8,781 bases of DNA from Nitrososphaera sp. (GCA_022545875.1 JAKEIF010000056.1:1-8781), one strand, 5' to 3'; positions 1-6,559 are shown, counted from the first letter of the stretch. Numbers and translations: made by a program. Notes: generated by a model from the letters alone, not told the origin.

Positions 1-29
1 ATATCAATGAACTCGTGGCATTCGATGGA
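1..29 (-). pseudogene. mpgS: Continuation of the mpgS frame beyond the TAG
   Basis: Reading on in the same frame after the TAG at 30-32 gives SIECHEFID up to the window edge. As I remember it, the Pyrococcus enzyme has STGYSIEPYEIV here, so the TAG sits at the tyrosine position and the next residues still align (SIE..E), with PY changed to CH. This is visible homology past a stop codon. The rest of the gene lies outside the window, so it is unknown whether it stays open. Confidence 0.7.
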
Positions 30-842
30 CTATCCGCTAGAGTAGTGGAGGCATTCAGCCAAGTTCATCGAAAGCGCGTGCTCTCCTGCATTCCCTGTCT
101 TTATGACTTCCGTCTCAAACCCTGTAATGGATGCCAGCAGGGAATTGAGATTCTTATTCGTAATCTCTGACACCCTTCCCCATTTGGAGAATTGAAGAGA
201 GTTATTGCGGACCTTTGGCTTGAAAACCCACGATACTCTGACGTTGCAATAAGGCGTGTTTGACATTCCAAAGCCGGCAGCAAAGATCTTTATGTACTCG
301 TTGACGGCCCCCGGGACATAATTATCGCTGTCGATAAACCCTACGTAATCCTTTCCGTACATTTTTGCAATCATCAGACCAAGGACCATGCCTTCGGCTT
401 TGCCGCTTCGAATGCGGCCATCCTCGTCAAGTATTGACGTATAACCAACTTTTTTCAATACTTCTGCAAGTCCCCAGTCTTGCTGATGTAGGATGATCAT
501 TCTCTTGTCCATAAACCGTCCAAGTTGCCTTATCGCTTCTGCCTCCATAGCGAATCTGTCGACCGGCGACCTTGAGCTGTTTGATACGATAATCACAAGA
601 CATTCGTTTGGTATTCCCGAAAGCACTCCTTCAAGAAGCTTCAGCTTCTCGTTTTTCATCGGGATCACAATAGCAAGATCGTGGAGGATGTTTGAAATCT
701 CATCGTAGTCAAACTTTTTTATCGTCTGATGAGATGTAAGAAATCCTTTTGACTTTCCAGAGTCAAGCTCATAGATTCTCTGGACAGTGTGTATGCTTAC
801 CGCCCCGAGACGTTCAGTATATCTTGGAAAGTCGAGCTTCAC
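30..842 (-). CDS. mpgS: Mannosyl-3-phosphoglycerate synthase, cut short by an in-frame TAG
   Basis: This enzyme (GT55, GT-A fold, cytoplasmic) transfers mannose from GDP-mannose to 3-phosphoglycerate, the first step to the compatible solute mannosylglycerate. Family motifs seen: VIPMKNEKLKLLEGVLSGIP (59-78), SNSSR (88-91 region), SGKAEGM (146-152), the metal-binding DSDNYVPGAVNEY (171-183, DADNY in Pyrococcus) and GNAGEHALSMNLAE (250-263). Start is GTG (840-842), with a TATA-like element about 27 bases upstream, which fits a leaderless mRNA. Full-length family members have about 390 residues; this frame stops at 270. After the TAG the same frame still reads like the family (see 1-29), so the stop looks like a nonsense mutation or base error rather than a natural end. 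The truncated product would lack the C-terminal part, including the histidine region that I recall as metal-coordinating in the Thermus enzyme. The phosphatase partner is not in the window. Identity is very confident; whether it is functional is doubtful. Confidence 0.9.
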   Translation of the reverse strand: MKLDFPRYTERLGAVSIHTVQRIYELDSGKSKGFLTSHQTIKKFDYDEISNILHDLAIVIPMKNEKLKLLEGVLSGIPNECLVIIVSNSSRSPVDRFAMEAEAIRQLGRFMDKRMIILHQQDWGLAEVLKKVGYTSILDEDGRIRSGKAEGMVLGLMIAKMYGKDYVGFIDSDNYVPGAVNEYIKIFAAGFGMSNTPYCNVRVSWVFKPKVRNNSLQFSKWGRVSEITNKNLNSLLASITGFETEVIKTGNAGEHALSMNLAECLHYSSG

Positions 843-865
843 GAGTTTAAGGTTAGATTGATCTG

Positions 866-872
866 TTAAATA
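866..872 (-). promoter_or_regulatory. TATA box of mpgS
   Basis: TATTTAA on the minus strand, preceded by a purine run (CTAAAG) that could serve as BRE. Its centre lies about 27 bases before the GTG start of mpgS, the archaeal spacing between TATA box and transcription start. This implies a leaderless transcript. No Shine-Dalgarno sequence is seen before the GTG. Confidence 0.5.
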
Positions 873-922
873 CTTTAGTGGGAAAATATTGTCTAGCCTC
901 GCCTTATTGTTACTTGCAAAAC

Positions 923-932
923 GCTTTAAAGC
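923..932 (+). promoter_or_regulatory. Palindromic TATA-like element before the debranching-type hydrolase
   Basis: GCTTTAAAGC is a perfect 10-base palindrome preceded by GCAAAAC. A transcription start about 26 bases downstream (near 954) would leave a short leader that contains the Shine-Dalgarno sequence at 967-973. As the element is symmetric, it could also be read in the minus direction. The assignment rests on position and base content only. Confidence 0.4.
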
Positions 933-966
933 CTCTGAATTATCCGGACTTTATTCGGTATCTTGA

Positions 967-973
967 AGAGGTG
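967..973 (+). promoter_or_regulatory. Shine-Dalgarno sequence AGAGGTG
   Basis: AGAGGTG matches the archaeal anti-Shine-Dalgarno sequence well (GGAGGTGA consensus). It lies just behind the in-frame TGA (964-966) and 8 bases before the ATA at 982. It is the strongest ribosome binding site in this gap and argues that translation begins near 982 rather than at the first ATG (1162). Confidence 0.5.
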
Positions 974-981
974 TTTGCAGA

Positions 982-3654
982 ATAGCCCGTACTCTTGACG
1001 GAATACATACCGCACTCTCATACATCAAAGGCAGCCTGCAGAACACGACAATAGTAAAAGACGGGGCAAGACATGAAGGGTTTATTTTTGCACTGCTAAA
1101 CCCTCCTGTTCCTCTGGGAGGGAACATTGTTTCAATAGACATCTATGTCGATGAAATTCCTATGCCAAAAAAAAGTACCTTTGTGGCAACAAATGAAGAC
1201 ATGGTTAACGCTAGCGCGATCTCGGAAGACAGGCCACTTTCGTTCAAACCGTATCAGAGTGCTAGGTTCCTGGTTATAACCGAAGGCGGACTGGCTGACA
1301 CAGAGAAGCACACGGTTGCCGTAATAAGCAGAGTCCAGGGGTTCGAGCAGGTGGTAATACCCTTCAGATTCGTGGATAAGATATCTCGTCGCAGAGGCTC
1401 GGTCATTCTCGAAGGTAGTGGCCACGAGTCTTTCCTGGGTGGCGAAGAGGCAACTAACTTTAGGAATTTCAACGCACCACTTGTCTTGTCGGGAAGGAAG
1501 GCCTATGTCGTCTGCTCCTCAAACGGGGCAATCTCTGCAAATTGGAGCTGGATGGGCGTTAGGTACGATAACGGAGGTCTCTATGTGCCTCCTGTGAGGG
1601 CGTTTGGCAGGATTATCGCTGAAATCTCTATGAACGATGGGGTGCGTCGCAGGCTCCCAAATTTTGTCGTTGCATCCAAACACGAGAACGGTTTTCTTGA
1701 AACACAGCACGAACTTGCTGGACTGTCTGTCCGGAGGAGACTAGTTGTTCCATTTGAGAGTAGGGGGTTTATCATGAAGCTGGATCTGAGCTTGTCAACC
1801 GCCGCCATCAGGCTCAGGCGCGCTTCGAAGACGAGCCGTTCATTGAAGCGACGCAAGATTCGCATACACTTCTTGGTTGACGGGAACATTACCAGCTATG
1901 GTCTTGCCGCCGTGTCGCATGGAAACATATCGACTCTGAACCGCAAGCATAATTGTCTTCAAGTTAGCAGCATCCAGCAAGATGGCGTGAATGCCAAGTA
2001 CTTTGGAACGATCGGTATAGCACCAAAGAACCTTAAGCCCAGCAGAGTGATAACTGATGCCTTTGACAACGACCTAGAAATTTCCTACGACTTTGAGATA
2101 TTAGAAGGTAAGTCAATCCAGATTGCCCTTGTAGGAACAGGCGGCTTTACAAGCGGCGAAGATTGCCTACAAGAATTTCTGGAAATGCGGGACAACTATA
2201 AAGAATTGAGTCGCACAACCGAGGAGTCTTTTGTCCGCTACTCAACATCAACTGCCAGCGTTACATCACCTTCGCAGGACCGGTCAACTCTATCTCGGAT
2301 CATCGCTGCATACGAAAAGACAAAGTCTTGCCTCAGGTACCTCAAAACCAGGTATGACGGTCTAGGCGAGGGGATCAGTGCAGGCCTGCCTCGCTTTCCT
2401 AACTACTGGGCAAGGGATACAGGGTGGACGTTGCGGGGTTACTTGGCGATCGGAGATTACTCGTTTGCAAAGGCGAGTATTGACAATTTTCTGAGGCATC
2501 AGGCAAAGGCAACCTCAAAAGGCGCATTTAAAGGCGAACTGCCAATGATAATTAGCGGCAAGGCGTTCCTTCATGGCACCACGTACGGGTCGGCAGATTC
2601 TACATTCCTTTTCCCTCCAGCAATTTTGCAATACGTGCTTGCCACTGGGGACATGGAATACCTGCGGAGTCGATGGAAAGCCATTCGTGATCTTGTGGAG
2701 TGGGGATTTCTCAAGGACATTGACGGCGACGGTCTGGTGGAAAATGATTTCACCGGCGTAGCGGAAAAGATGACCATCCGAGATTCTACGTGGATGGATC
2801 ACATTGACAGGAGAAAGAGTGCAAATGATATCCAGGCTTTGTTTTTTGGAAGCCTTGTTGCGGGAGCAAGACTAGCCGCCCTGGTTGGCGACAGTGCCAG
2901 CATGCAAAAATGGACCGCAGAGTCTGACAGCCTGCGAGATAGGATTGACCACAGGTACTGGAACCCTGAATCCAGCTTTTATTATGACACTCTTAGAAAG
3001 GACGGCTCGATGGATCACAGCATCAGACCCAACGCCTTGGTCATATTGCTAGCGGACGCAGTCAAGCACCGGTCTCGGGCCGAATCAGTTCTGGCAAGGA
3101 TAGAGCAGTCTGACATGACCACGCCATGGGGTGTAAGGACGCTCAGTAGTGCAGATCCGAATTATCGGCCGACACTCTATCATGATGGAGCCGTCTGGCC
3201 CTTGGTTACAGGCTGGGCTGCCCTATGTGAAATCAAGTATGGGCGAAGTGAGCAGGCCTTGGGATACATTAATTCGATGGCAGACAGGATCCTTTCTGAA
3301 AACGGCATGTTTGCTGAAACCTATAGAGGCGATAGACCGGAGCCTTTCAACTCTTGCATACTGCAGGCTTGGTCAGCAGGCATGTACGCATGGGCGTTTA
3401 CCGAAATGATGCTAGGCATGGAAGTGGATCTGGTTGGCGGGAGAATTAGAATTGAACCGAAAATTCCCAGCGAGCTTGGAAGGAGCATTTCTGCTCCGAT
3501 AAAAGTGAACCGCCCGATTCAGACACAGAAAGGCTTGTCACTATTGACTGCGACCATAGATCCCGCCAACCAAAAAATAACAGCATCGTTTAAGGGAAAA
3601 CAGAGACCGGAAATTCTGAGCTCCACGTACTCACTGACCTATGTAAATGGCTAA
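982..3654 (+). CDS. Glycogen-debranching-type glycoside hydrolase with N-terminal DUF6379-like domain
   Basis: Probably a cytoplasmic (alpha/alpha)6-barrel hydrolase of the amylo-alpha-1,6-glucosidase (GDE_C) group; no signal peptide is seen. Numbering from 982 (890 aa): residues about 18-135 resemble the DUF6379/C-glycoside deglycosidase beta-subunit family (LQN, GFIFAL, IDIYVDE, EGGLADTEKHTV); about 150-430 is a beta-rich linker domain; about 440-835 is the catalytic barrel, with RFPNYWARDTGW (Asp479), DSTWMD (601-606), HDGAVWPLVTGW (from 734) and FAETYRGD (Glu779) as candidate active-site motifs. The first ATG is at 1162, but the frame upstream is protein-like and holds half of the N-terminal domain. 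Between the TGA at 964 and 1162 there is no in-frame ATG, GTG or TTG. I place the start at ATA 982, 8 bases after AGAGGTG; this is unusual and uncertain. The gene is divergent from mpgS, so a substrate linked to mannosylglycerate or to glycogen is possible. The true substrate is unknown. Confidence 0.85.
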   Translation: MARTLDGIHTALSYIKGSLQNTTIVKDGARHEGFIFALLNPPVPLGGNIVSIDIYVDEIPMPKKSTFVATNEDMVNASAISEDRPLSFKPYQSARFLVITEGGLADTEKHTVAVISRVQGFEQVVIPFRFVDKISRRRGSVILEGSGHESFLGGEEATNFRNFNAPLVLSGRKAYVVCSSNGAISANWSWMGVRYDNGGLYVPPVRAFGRIIAEISMNDGVRRRLPNFVVASKHENGFLETQHELAGLSVRRRLVVPFESRGFIMKLDLSLSTAAIRLRRASKTSRSLKRRKIRIHFLVDGNITSYGLAAVSHGNISTLNRKHNCLQVSSIQQDGVNAKYFGTIGIAPKNLKPSRVITDAFDNDLEISYDFEILEGKSIQIALVGTGGFTSGEDCLQEFLEMRDNYKELSRTTEESFVRYSTSTASVTSPSQDRSTLSRIIAAYEKTKSCLRYLKTRYDGLGEGISAGLPRFPNYWARDTGWTLRGYLAIGDYSFAKASIDNFLRHQAKATSKGAFKGELPMIISGKAFLHGTTYGSADSTFLFPPAILQYVLATGDMEYLRSRWKAIRDLVEWGFLKDIDGDGLVENDFTGVAEKMTIRDSTWMDHIDRRKSANDIQALFFGSLVAGARLAALVGDSASMQKWTAESDSLRDRIDHRYWNPESSFYYDTLRKDGSMDHSIRPNALVILLADAVKHRSRAESVLARIEQSDMTTPWGVRTLSSADPNYRPTLYHDGAVWPLVTGWAALCEIKYGRSEQALGYINSMADRILSENGMFAETYRGDRPEPFNSCILQAWSAGMYAWAFTEMMLGMEVDLVGGRIRIEPKIPSELGRSISAPIKVNRPIQTQKGLSLLTATIDPANQKITASFKGKQRPEILSSTYSLTYVNG

Positions 3655-3719
3655 CTCAAGTTTTATTCCAGCATTACACAGCCGGAAAACTGATCTTACC
3701 GTGCATCTTGCATGTATGA

Positions 3720-3739
3720 GGTAAAGCGTACATTTTACC
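3720..3739. repeat. Inverted repeat GGTAAA/TTTACC
   Basis: GGTAAA (3720-3725) and TTTACC (3734-3739) are separated by 8 bases. TTACC at 3696-3700 is a second possible partner for the same GGTAA. It could be a hairpin in RNA or a protein binding site in DNA; short repeats like this also arise by chance. Confidence 0.35.
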
Positions 3740-3760
3740 ATGGAGATTATAATGCTCCAT
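3740..3760. repeat. Inverted repeat ATGGAG/CTCCAT around ATTATAAT
   Basis: ATGGAG (3740-3745) and CTCCAT (3755-3760) flank a 9-base spacer that itself contains the palindrome ATTATAAT. It directly abuts the preceding inverted repeat. The A/T-rich core could be a TATA element inside an operator, or the whole may be a stem-loop. Confidence 0.35.
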
Positions 3761-3787
3761 TACAATTCGCCCACAAATCTGAAACCG

Positions 3788-3807
3788 ATTATAAAGGCAT
3801 AAATTAT
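3788..3807 (+). promoter_or_regulatory. TATA-like elements of the DUF2203 operon
   Basis: Two A/T-rich candidates are ATTATAAAG (3788-3796) and ATAAATTAT (3799-3807). The second is centred about 32 bases before the ATG at 3835, giving an almost leaderless start; the first would leave a leader of about 17 bases. No Shine-Dalgarno sequence precedes the ATG. Confidence 0.4.
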
Positions 3808-3834
3808 CTGCGACGAAAATAGGGAACACACGGT

Positions 3835-4236
3835 ATGCCGTCCCTATACACACCTCAAGACGCAAACAAAGCCCTACCCGATGTTAAGAGAATGTTTGCA
3901 AACATAACCGCCCAGAAGAACAAAGTGGTGGCAATTCAGCAAGAGATTCAGATGATAATCGATTCCGGTAGCCCATTTCACGCGTTCATTGAAAAGAAAC
4001 AGCAACTTAATTCAATGGTCACGGATCTTTACAAGGCAATAGAGCAGCTGGAAGGCACCGGAGTAATGATAAAAAGTGTTGATGAAGGCCTTCTTGATTT
4101 TCCCTCAAAACGATTCGACGAAGAAGTTTGGCTCTGTTGGAAAGCTGGTGAGGATGAAATAAAATTCTGGCATGGAAAAGACGAAGGGTTCATGGGCAGA
4201 AAGCCGCTAGAAACTACTGGCATGATTGAGCCATAG
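3835..4236 (+). CDS. DUF2203 family protein
   Basis: Small soluble protein (133 aa, usual family length). The N-terminal YTPQDANKALPDVKRM (5-20) is the family's opening motif. A long helical, probably coiled-coil, part follows (about 20-75). The conserved C-terminal block is GLLDFPSKRFDEEVWLCWKAGE (85-106) with FWHGKDEGFMGRKPL (111-125). The pattern 'G.vDFP....g..v.LCW..GE..i.fWH..d.GF.GR.PL' identifies DUF2203 clearly. The biochemical function of the family is unknown to me. ATG start at 3835. The next gene starts 12 bases after the stop on the same strand, so the two are probably co-transcribed. Confidence 0.9.
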   Translation: MPSLYTPQDANKALPDVKRMFANITAQKNKVVAIQQEIQMIIDSGSPFHAFIEKKQQLNSMVTDLYKAIEQLEGTGVMIKSVDEGLLDFPSKRFDEEVWLCWKAGEDEIKFWHGKDEGFMGRKPLETTGMIEP

Positions 4237-4248
4237 CGAAGATGGCTT

Positions 4249-4521
4249 ATGACACCTCCAATAGATGCGGCGGAGTTTGATGCCCACAAGGATCTTACCT
4301 CTGTGATAACTCAGTATCTTTGCAGAAACACGGACAAGGGCTTCTCGTCCAAGGAAATTGCACAGGCAACTGGGCTCCAAGAGCCCGACATTGCCAATGC
4401 AATGTTGAAGCTTGGGCTTTCAGATGTTGCAAGCATGTTGTCGGGGAGAAAGAAAAAATTCAGGATAGATGACGTCACCGTCAACGGCGTGGTTTACTAT
4501 CGTTGCGTATCGCTTGAATGA
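4249..4521 (+). CDS. Small winged-helix-like protein
   Basis: 90 aa, no membrane segment. Residues about 13-55 read like a helix-turn-helix (DLTSVITQYLCRNTD, then FSSKEIAQATGLQEPDIANAML). They are followed by a basic stretch GRKKKF (66-71) and a short beta hairpin (VNGVVYYRCVSLE), which suits the wing. This suggests a DNA- or RNA-binding winged helix, but I do not recognise a named family. The ATG at 4249 follows the DUF2203 stop by 12 bases; another ATG at 4242 is in a different frame. Co-transcription with DUF2203 is likely. A role as operon regulator is only inference. Confidence 0.75.
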   Translation: MTPPIDAAEFDAHKDLTSVITQYLCRNTDKGFSSKEIAQATGLQEPDIANAMLKLGLSDVASMLSGRKKKFRIDDVTVNGVVYYRCVSLE

Positions 4522-4532
4522 TTCATAAAGCA

Positions 4533-4540
4533 TACAAATA
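4533..4540 (+). promoter_or_regulatory. Possible TATA box of the UbiA-family gene
   Basis: TACAAATA is centred about 28 bases before the TTG start at 4565, and no Shine-Dalgarno sequence is present, which fits a leaderless transcript independent of the upstream operon. The match to a TATA box is weak. Confidence 0.3.
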
Positions 4541-4564
4541 CGGTCCTAGCTAGACTAGTGGATA

Positions 4565-5446
4565 TTGATTTCCAGTTGGGCTAGAGCAGTCAGAATAAGG
4601 TTCTTGCTCGCATCTGTAATTGCCGTGACTACTGGCATTACGGTGGCATATTGGAGAACAGGAAACATAGACCCTGTCAACGCGTTTCTAACCTATGTCG
4701 GTGTCATTTTTCTGCATGCAAGTGTCGATCTACTAAATGATTATTGGGATCACAAGAGGGGAATTGACAGTGTGACAACTAGGACCAAGTTCAGTGGAGG
4801 CACAGGGGTGCTTCCTGAGAAGCTGCTTACTCCGAGAGCAGTCTACAGGGCAGGCATAATTTTTCTCATTCTTGGGGCGGCCATTGGCATATACTTTGTC
4901 CTGATAAAAGGCATAACAGTCGCAATAATACTTGGTTTTGCGATCGCAGCCATCTACTTTTACTCAACAACCATAGTAAACGTTGGCTTGGGCGAGCTAT
5001 TTGTCGCCATAAAAGGGGCGATGATAGTTCTGGGCACCTATTATGTCCAAGCTGCCGTGCTAGATGTTGCTGCTGCCCTGGCCGGAACAGTTATCGGATT
5101 GCTCTCTGCCACTGTGCTCTATGTGAATGCTTTTCCAGATTATGCTGCAGACAAATCGGGTGGAAGACGCACGCTAGTCATCATCCTGGGGAAACAAAAT
5201 GCCGCTGGAATCTTGCCTCTGTTCTTTGTGGCCGCATACGGGATTATCTTAACGGTCGTGATAATGGGGTATGCAAACGTTTACGCTCTGGCAAGCCTAG
5301 TCTCAGCCCCTCTAGCAGTAAAAGCCAGCCTGCAACTCCGCCGCAACAATGAAGAATTGAATAACGTAGTGGCAGCCATGGCTCTGACGGTAATGTATTC
5401 CCGGGTTACGGGATCCATCTTTGCACTAAGCTTCTTGCTCAATTGA
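4565..5446 (+). CDS. UbiA-superfamily prenyltransferase, MenA-like
   Basis: Integral membrane enzyme that joins a polyprenyl diphosphate to an aromatic acceptor. The likely reaction is prenylation of 1,4-dihydroxy-2-naphthoate in menaquinone synthesis. Both Mg-diphosphate motifs are visible: NDYWDHKRGID (58-68) and DYAADKSGGRRTL (192-204). The form ND..D...G.D and the following TKFSGGTGVLPEKLLTP (74-90) fit MenA-type enzymes better than the archaeal geranylgeranylglyceryl phosphate synthases (NDYFDYEID type). About 8-9 hydrophobic helices fill the rest of the 293 residues, the usual length. The start is TTG at 4565, the only candidate after the in-frame TAG at 4556. Menaquinone is the expected quinone in Nitrososphaerota. 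A different aromatic acceptor cannot be ruled out. The gene converges on the winged-helix gene with a 27-base gap. Confidence 0.88.
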   Translation: MISSWARAVRIRFLLASVIAVTTGITVAYWRTGNIDPVNAFLTYVGVIFLHASVDLLNDYWDHKRGIDSVTTRTKFSGGTGVLPEKLLTPRAVYRAGIIFLILGAAIGIYFVLIKGITVAIILGFAIAAIYFYSTTIVNVGLGELFVAIKGAMIVLGTYYVQAAVLDVAAALAGTVIGLLSATVLYVNAFPDYAADKSGGRRTLVIILGKQNAAGILPLFFVAAYGIILTVVIMGYANVYALASLVSAPLAVKASLQLRRNNEELNNVVAAMALTVMYSRVTGSIFALSFLLN

Positions 5447-5473
5447 CAATGCTCATGCAGCGCAGGCAACTAG

Positions 5474-5746
5474 CTACAAGCCAGCACTTTCGATGAGGTT
5501 GATCAGCTGGTCGTATTGTTCAATGAACCTCTTGCCCTTTGCAGTTATGGCAATCAGTCCGCTGACCCTGTGTATCATTGCTTTCTCTTCAAGCTCTTCA
5601 AAGTGGTTCATCATTTTATCGTACGACAGTCGTGTAAAGTGCTGCACGTGCGTCGGTTTGGCAACTTCGTTATGGATGGTGTCCTCTTCAATCGCGCACA
5701 AGATCTCATAGAAAAGCTGCAGCTTATGTCGTTTTTCTTGCTTCAA
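5474..5746 (-). CDS. Winged-helix DNA-binding protein (Sso10a/HTH_45-like)
   Basis: 90 aa soluble protein. It opens with the helix KLQLFYEILCAIEE, then a recognition-helix region HVQHFTRLSYDKMMNHFEELEEKAMI (33-58) and a wing VSGLIAITAKGKRFIEQYDQL (61-81). The arrangement 'tri-x-ar-ln-Y..m..hf..L.e.gli....g...iT.kG..fi..y' matches archaeal winged-helix regulators of the Sso10a/HTH_45 type. Start is TTG (5744-5746), inside the 3' end of the upstream membrane-protein gene, with GGAGAAG some 8-11 bases before it. The 23-base overlap implies translational coupling. It may regulate its own operon or genes controlled by the membrane partner; targets are unknown. Confidence 0.85.
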   Translation of the reverse strand: MKQEKRHKLQLFYEILCAIEEDTIHNEVAKPTHVQHFTRLSYDKMMNHFEELEEKAMIHRVSGLIAITAKGKRFIEQYDQLINLIESAGL

Positions 5747-6512
5747 TCTCCAATCTTCTCCGGGAAGTCACGCTGTGCATGATATACGCAAACATTGCCA
5801 AGCCTGCCACTCTAGCCAGTGCCGAACCAACGAGGGCGACTATGCTATTATCGAAGTAAGCGATGACAAGCGAGTATTGTTCGAGCCAAAGCAGGGCGAA
5901 AGCAGCGGGGACATAGAGCAGCTTGATGTTGGCCGCTTTGACAAGAGACACTATGGTACTCTTGAATATGTAGCCTATCACCAAGATATTGAAGATCCTC
6001 ATGTAGAAGCTAAGGTCGGCAAATCCTGCGTAATTGAAGTATGGATTGGCTACCAGCACTGAAGTGGGGAGCAAGAAGGGTATCGCTATCATTAGAAGCG
6101 GCACGATTGTTACCATGATATCTCTGGCGACCTGGCGTCCCGCGCCCCTCGCTGAACGTCTGTAGTAGTATGATAATGCAATGAGTGCAAAGGCCTCTGC
6201 TTGGAGCAGCATCTGAATCCAAAAGAAGGCGGGGTGCAAAATAGGATCAGCCAGGAACAGGACGCTTGAGAGTTCAAAGAGGTACGATGCGCCCAAGAAT
6301 GCAAAACCGACGGGCAGGCCTAACAGATAGCCAAAGCCCGCAAAGCTATAGGATCGGAAGAAACTCCTAGAGATCACCAGGGAAAGTGCGACGCTTACTG
6401 CGGTTATTCCAATAGCCAAAACCGGGGCCAGTGCTGGGTCTAACAACACGTACGAATTGAGGACATTCGGATCCAGCACTGCCATTGTCATTATTTCGTC
6501 AAAGCTGGACAT
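5724..6512 (-). CDS. Seven-transmembrane protein of unknown function
   Basis: 262 aa with about seven hydrophobic helices at 27-50, 57-81, 93-117, 131-154, 168-190, 197-219 and 223-247, and no large soluble domain. A short basic C-terminus (SRRRLEIEARKTT) would face the cytoplasm. No catalytic or transport motif is recognised. The 3' end overlaps the winged-helix gene by 23 bases in another frame, so the two are expressed together. This suggests a sensor or anchor paired with a DNA-binding partner, but only by context. ATG start (6510-6512), with GGAG 8 bases upstream inside a palindrome. Proteins like this occur as lineage-specific families in ammonia-oxidising archaea as far as I recall, but I cannot name the family. 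Confidence 0.85.
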   Translation of the reverse strand: MSSFDEIMTMAVLDPNVLNSYVLLDPALAPVLAIGITAVSVALSLVISRSFFRSYSFAGFGYLLGLPVGFAFLGASYLFELSSVLFLADPILHPAFFWIQMLLQAEAFALIALSYYYRRSARGAGRQVARDIMVTIVPLLMIAIPFLLPTSVLVANPYFNYAGFADLSFYMRIFNILVIGYIFKSTIVSLVKAANIKLLYVPAAFALLWLEQYSLVIAYFDNSIVALVGSALARVAGLAMFAYIMHSVTSRRRLEIEARKTT

Positions 6513-6520
6513 AAGGCTTG

Positions 6521-6535
6521 CTCCCCTGAGGGGAG
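6521..6535. repeat. Perfect palindrome CTCCCC-TGA-GGGGAG before the 7-TM gene
   Basis: Six-base GC arms with a 3-base centre, located 9-23 bases before the ATG of the membrane-protein gene. On the minus strand the second arm ends in GGAG, the Shine-Dalgarno sequence of that gene. The predicted transcription start (about 27 bases from the A/T element at 6551-6559) falls near its centre, so it may be an operator over the start site. If transcription starts earlier, it would be an RNA hairpin masking the ribosome binding site. Confidence 0.5.
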
Positions 6536-6550
6536 TATGTGCCCTCGATC

Positions 6551-6559
6551 AATTTATTA
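6551..6559. promoter_or_regulatory. Shared A/T-rich promoter element between divergent genes
   Basis: AATTTATTA on the plus strand, TAATAAATT on the minus strand. It lies about 31 bases before the TTG start of the aldo/keto reductase and about 43 before the ATG of the 7-TM gene. It is the only TATA-like stretch in the 73-base gap, so it probably serves one or both directions. Confidence 0.4.

Larger units (their letters stand above)
3655..3834. other. Intergenic region with clustered small inverted repeats
   Basis: No gene is seen here. A T-rich TTTTATT (3661-3667) just after the hydrolase stop could act as a weak archaeal terminator. From 3696 to 3760 there are overlapping and adjacent inverted repeats, and near the right end the probable promoter of the DUF2203 gene. 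Confidence 0.5.

Noticed and set aside
30..32. Reading the TAG in mpgS as pyrrolysine
   Set aside because: The aligned residue is an ordinary tyrosine, nothing in the window indicates a pyrrolysine system, and such a system is not expected in Nitrososphaerota.
945..984. A short plus-strand frame (DFIRYLEEVFAE then TAG) as the true, frameshifted N-terminus of the hydrolase
   Set aside because: It looks protein-like but is very short, overlaps the ribosome binding site, and the DUF6379-like domain needs no more residues upstream.
951..1425. Minus-strand open frames opposite the start of the hydrolase gene
   Set aside because: They oppose a clearly coding plus frame with recognisable domain motifs, show no family features, and look like shadow frames.
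5516..6062. Plus-strand open frames across the 7-TM and winged-helix genes
   Set aside because: The minus-strand proteins have clear helices and a winged-helix pattern; the plus frames are rich in Cys, His and Ser without any recognisable fold.
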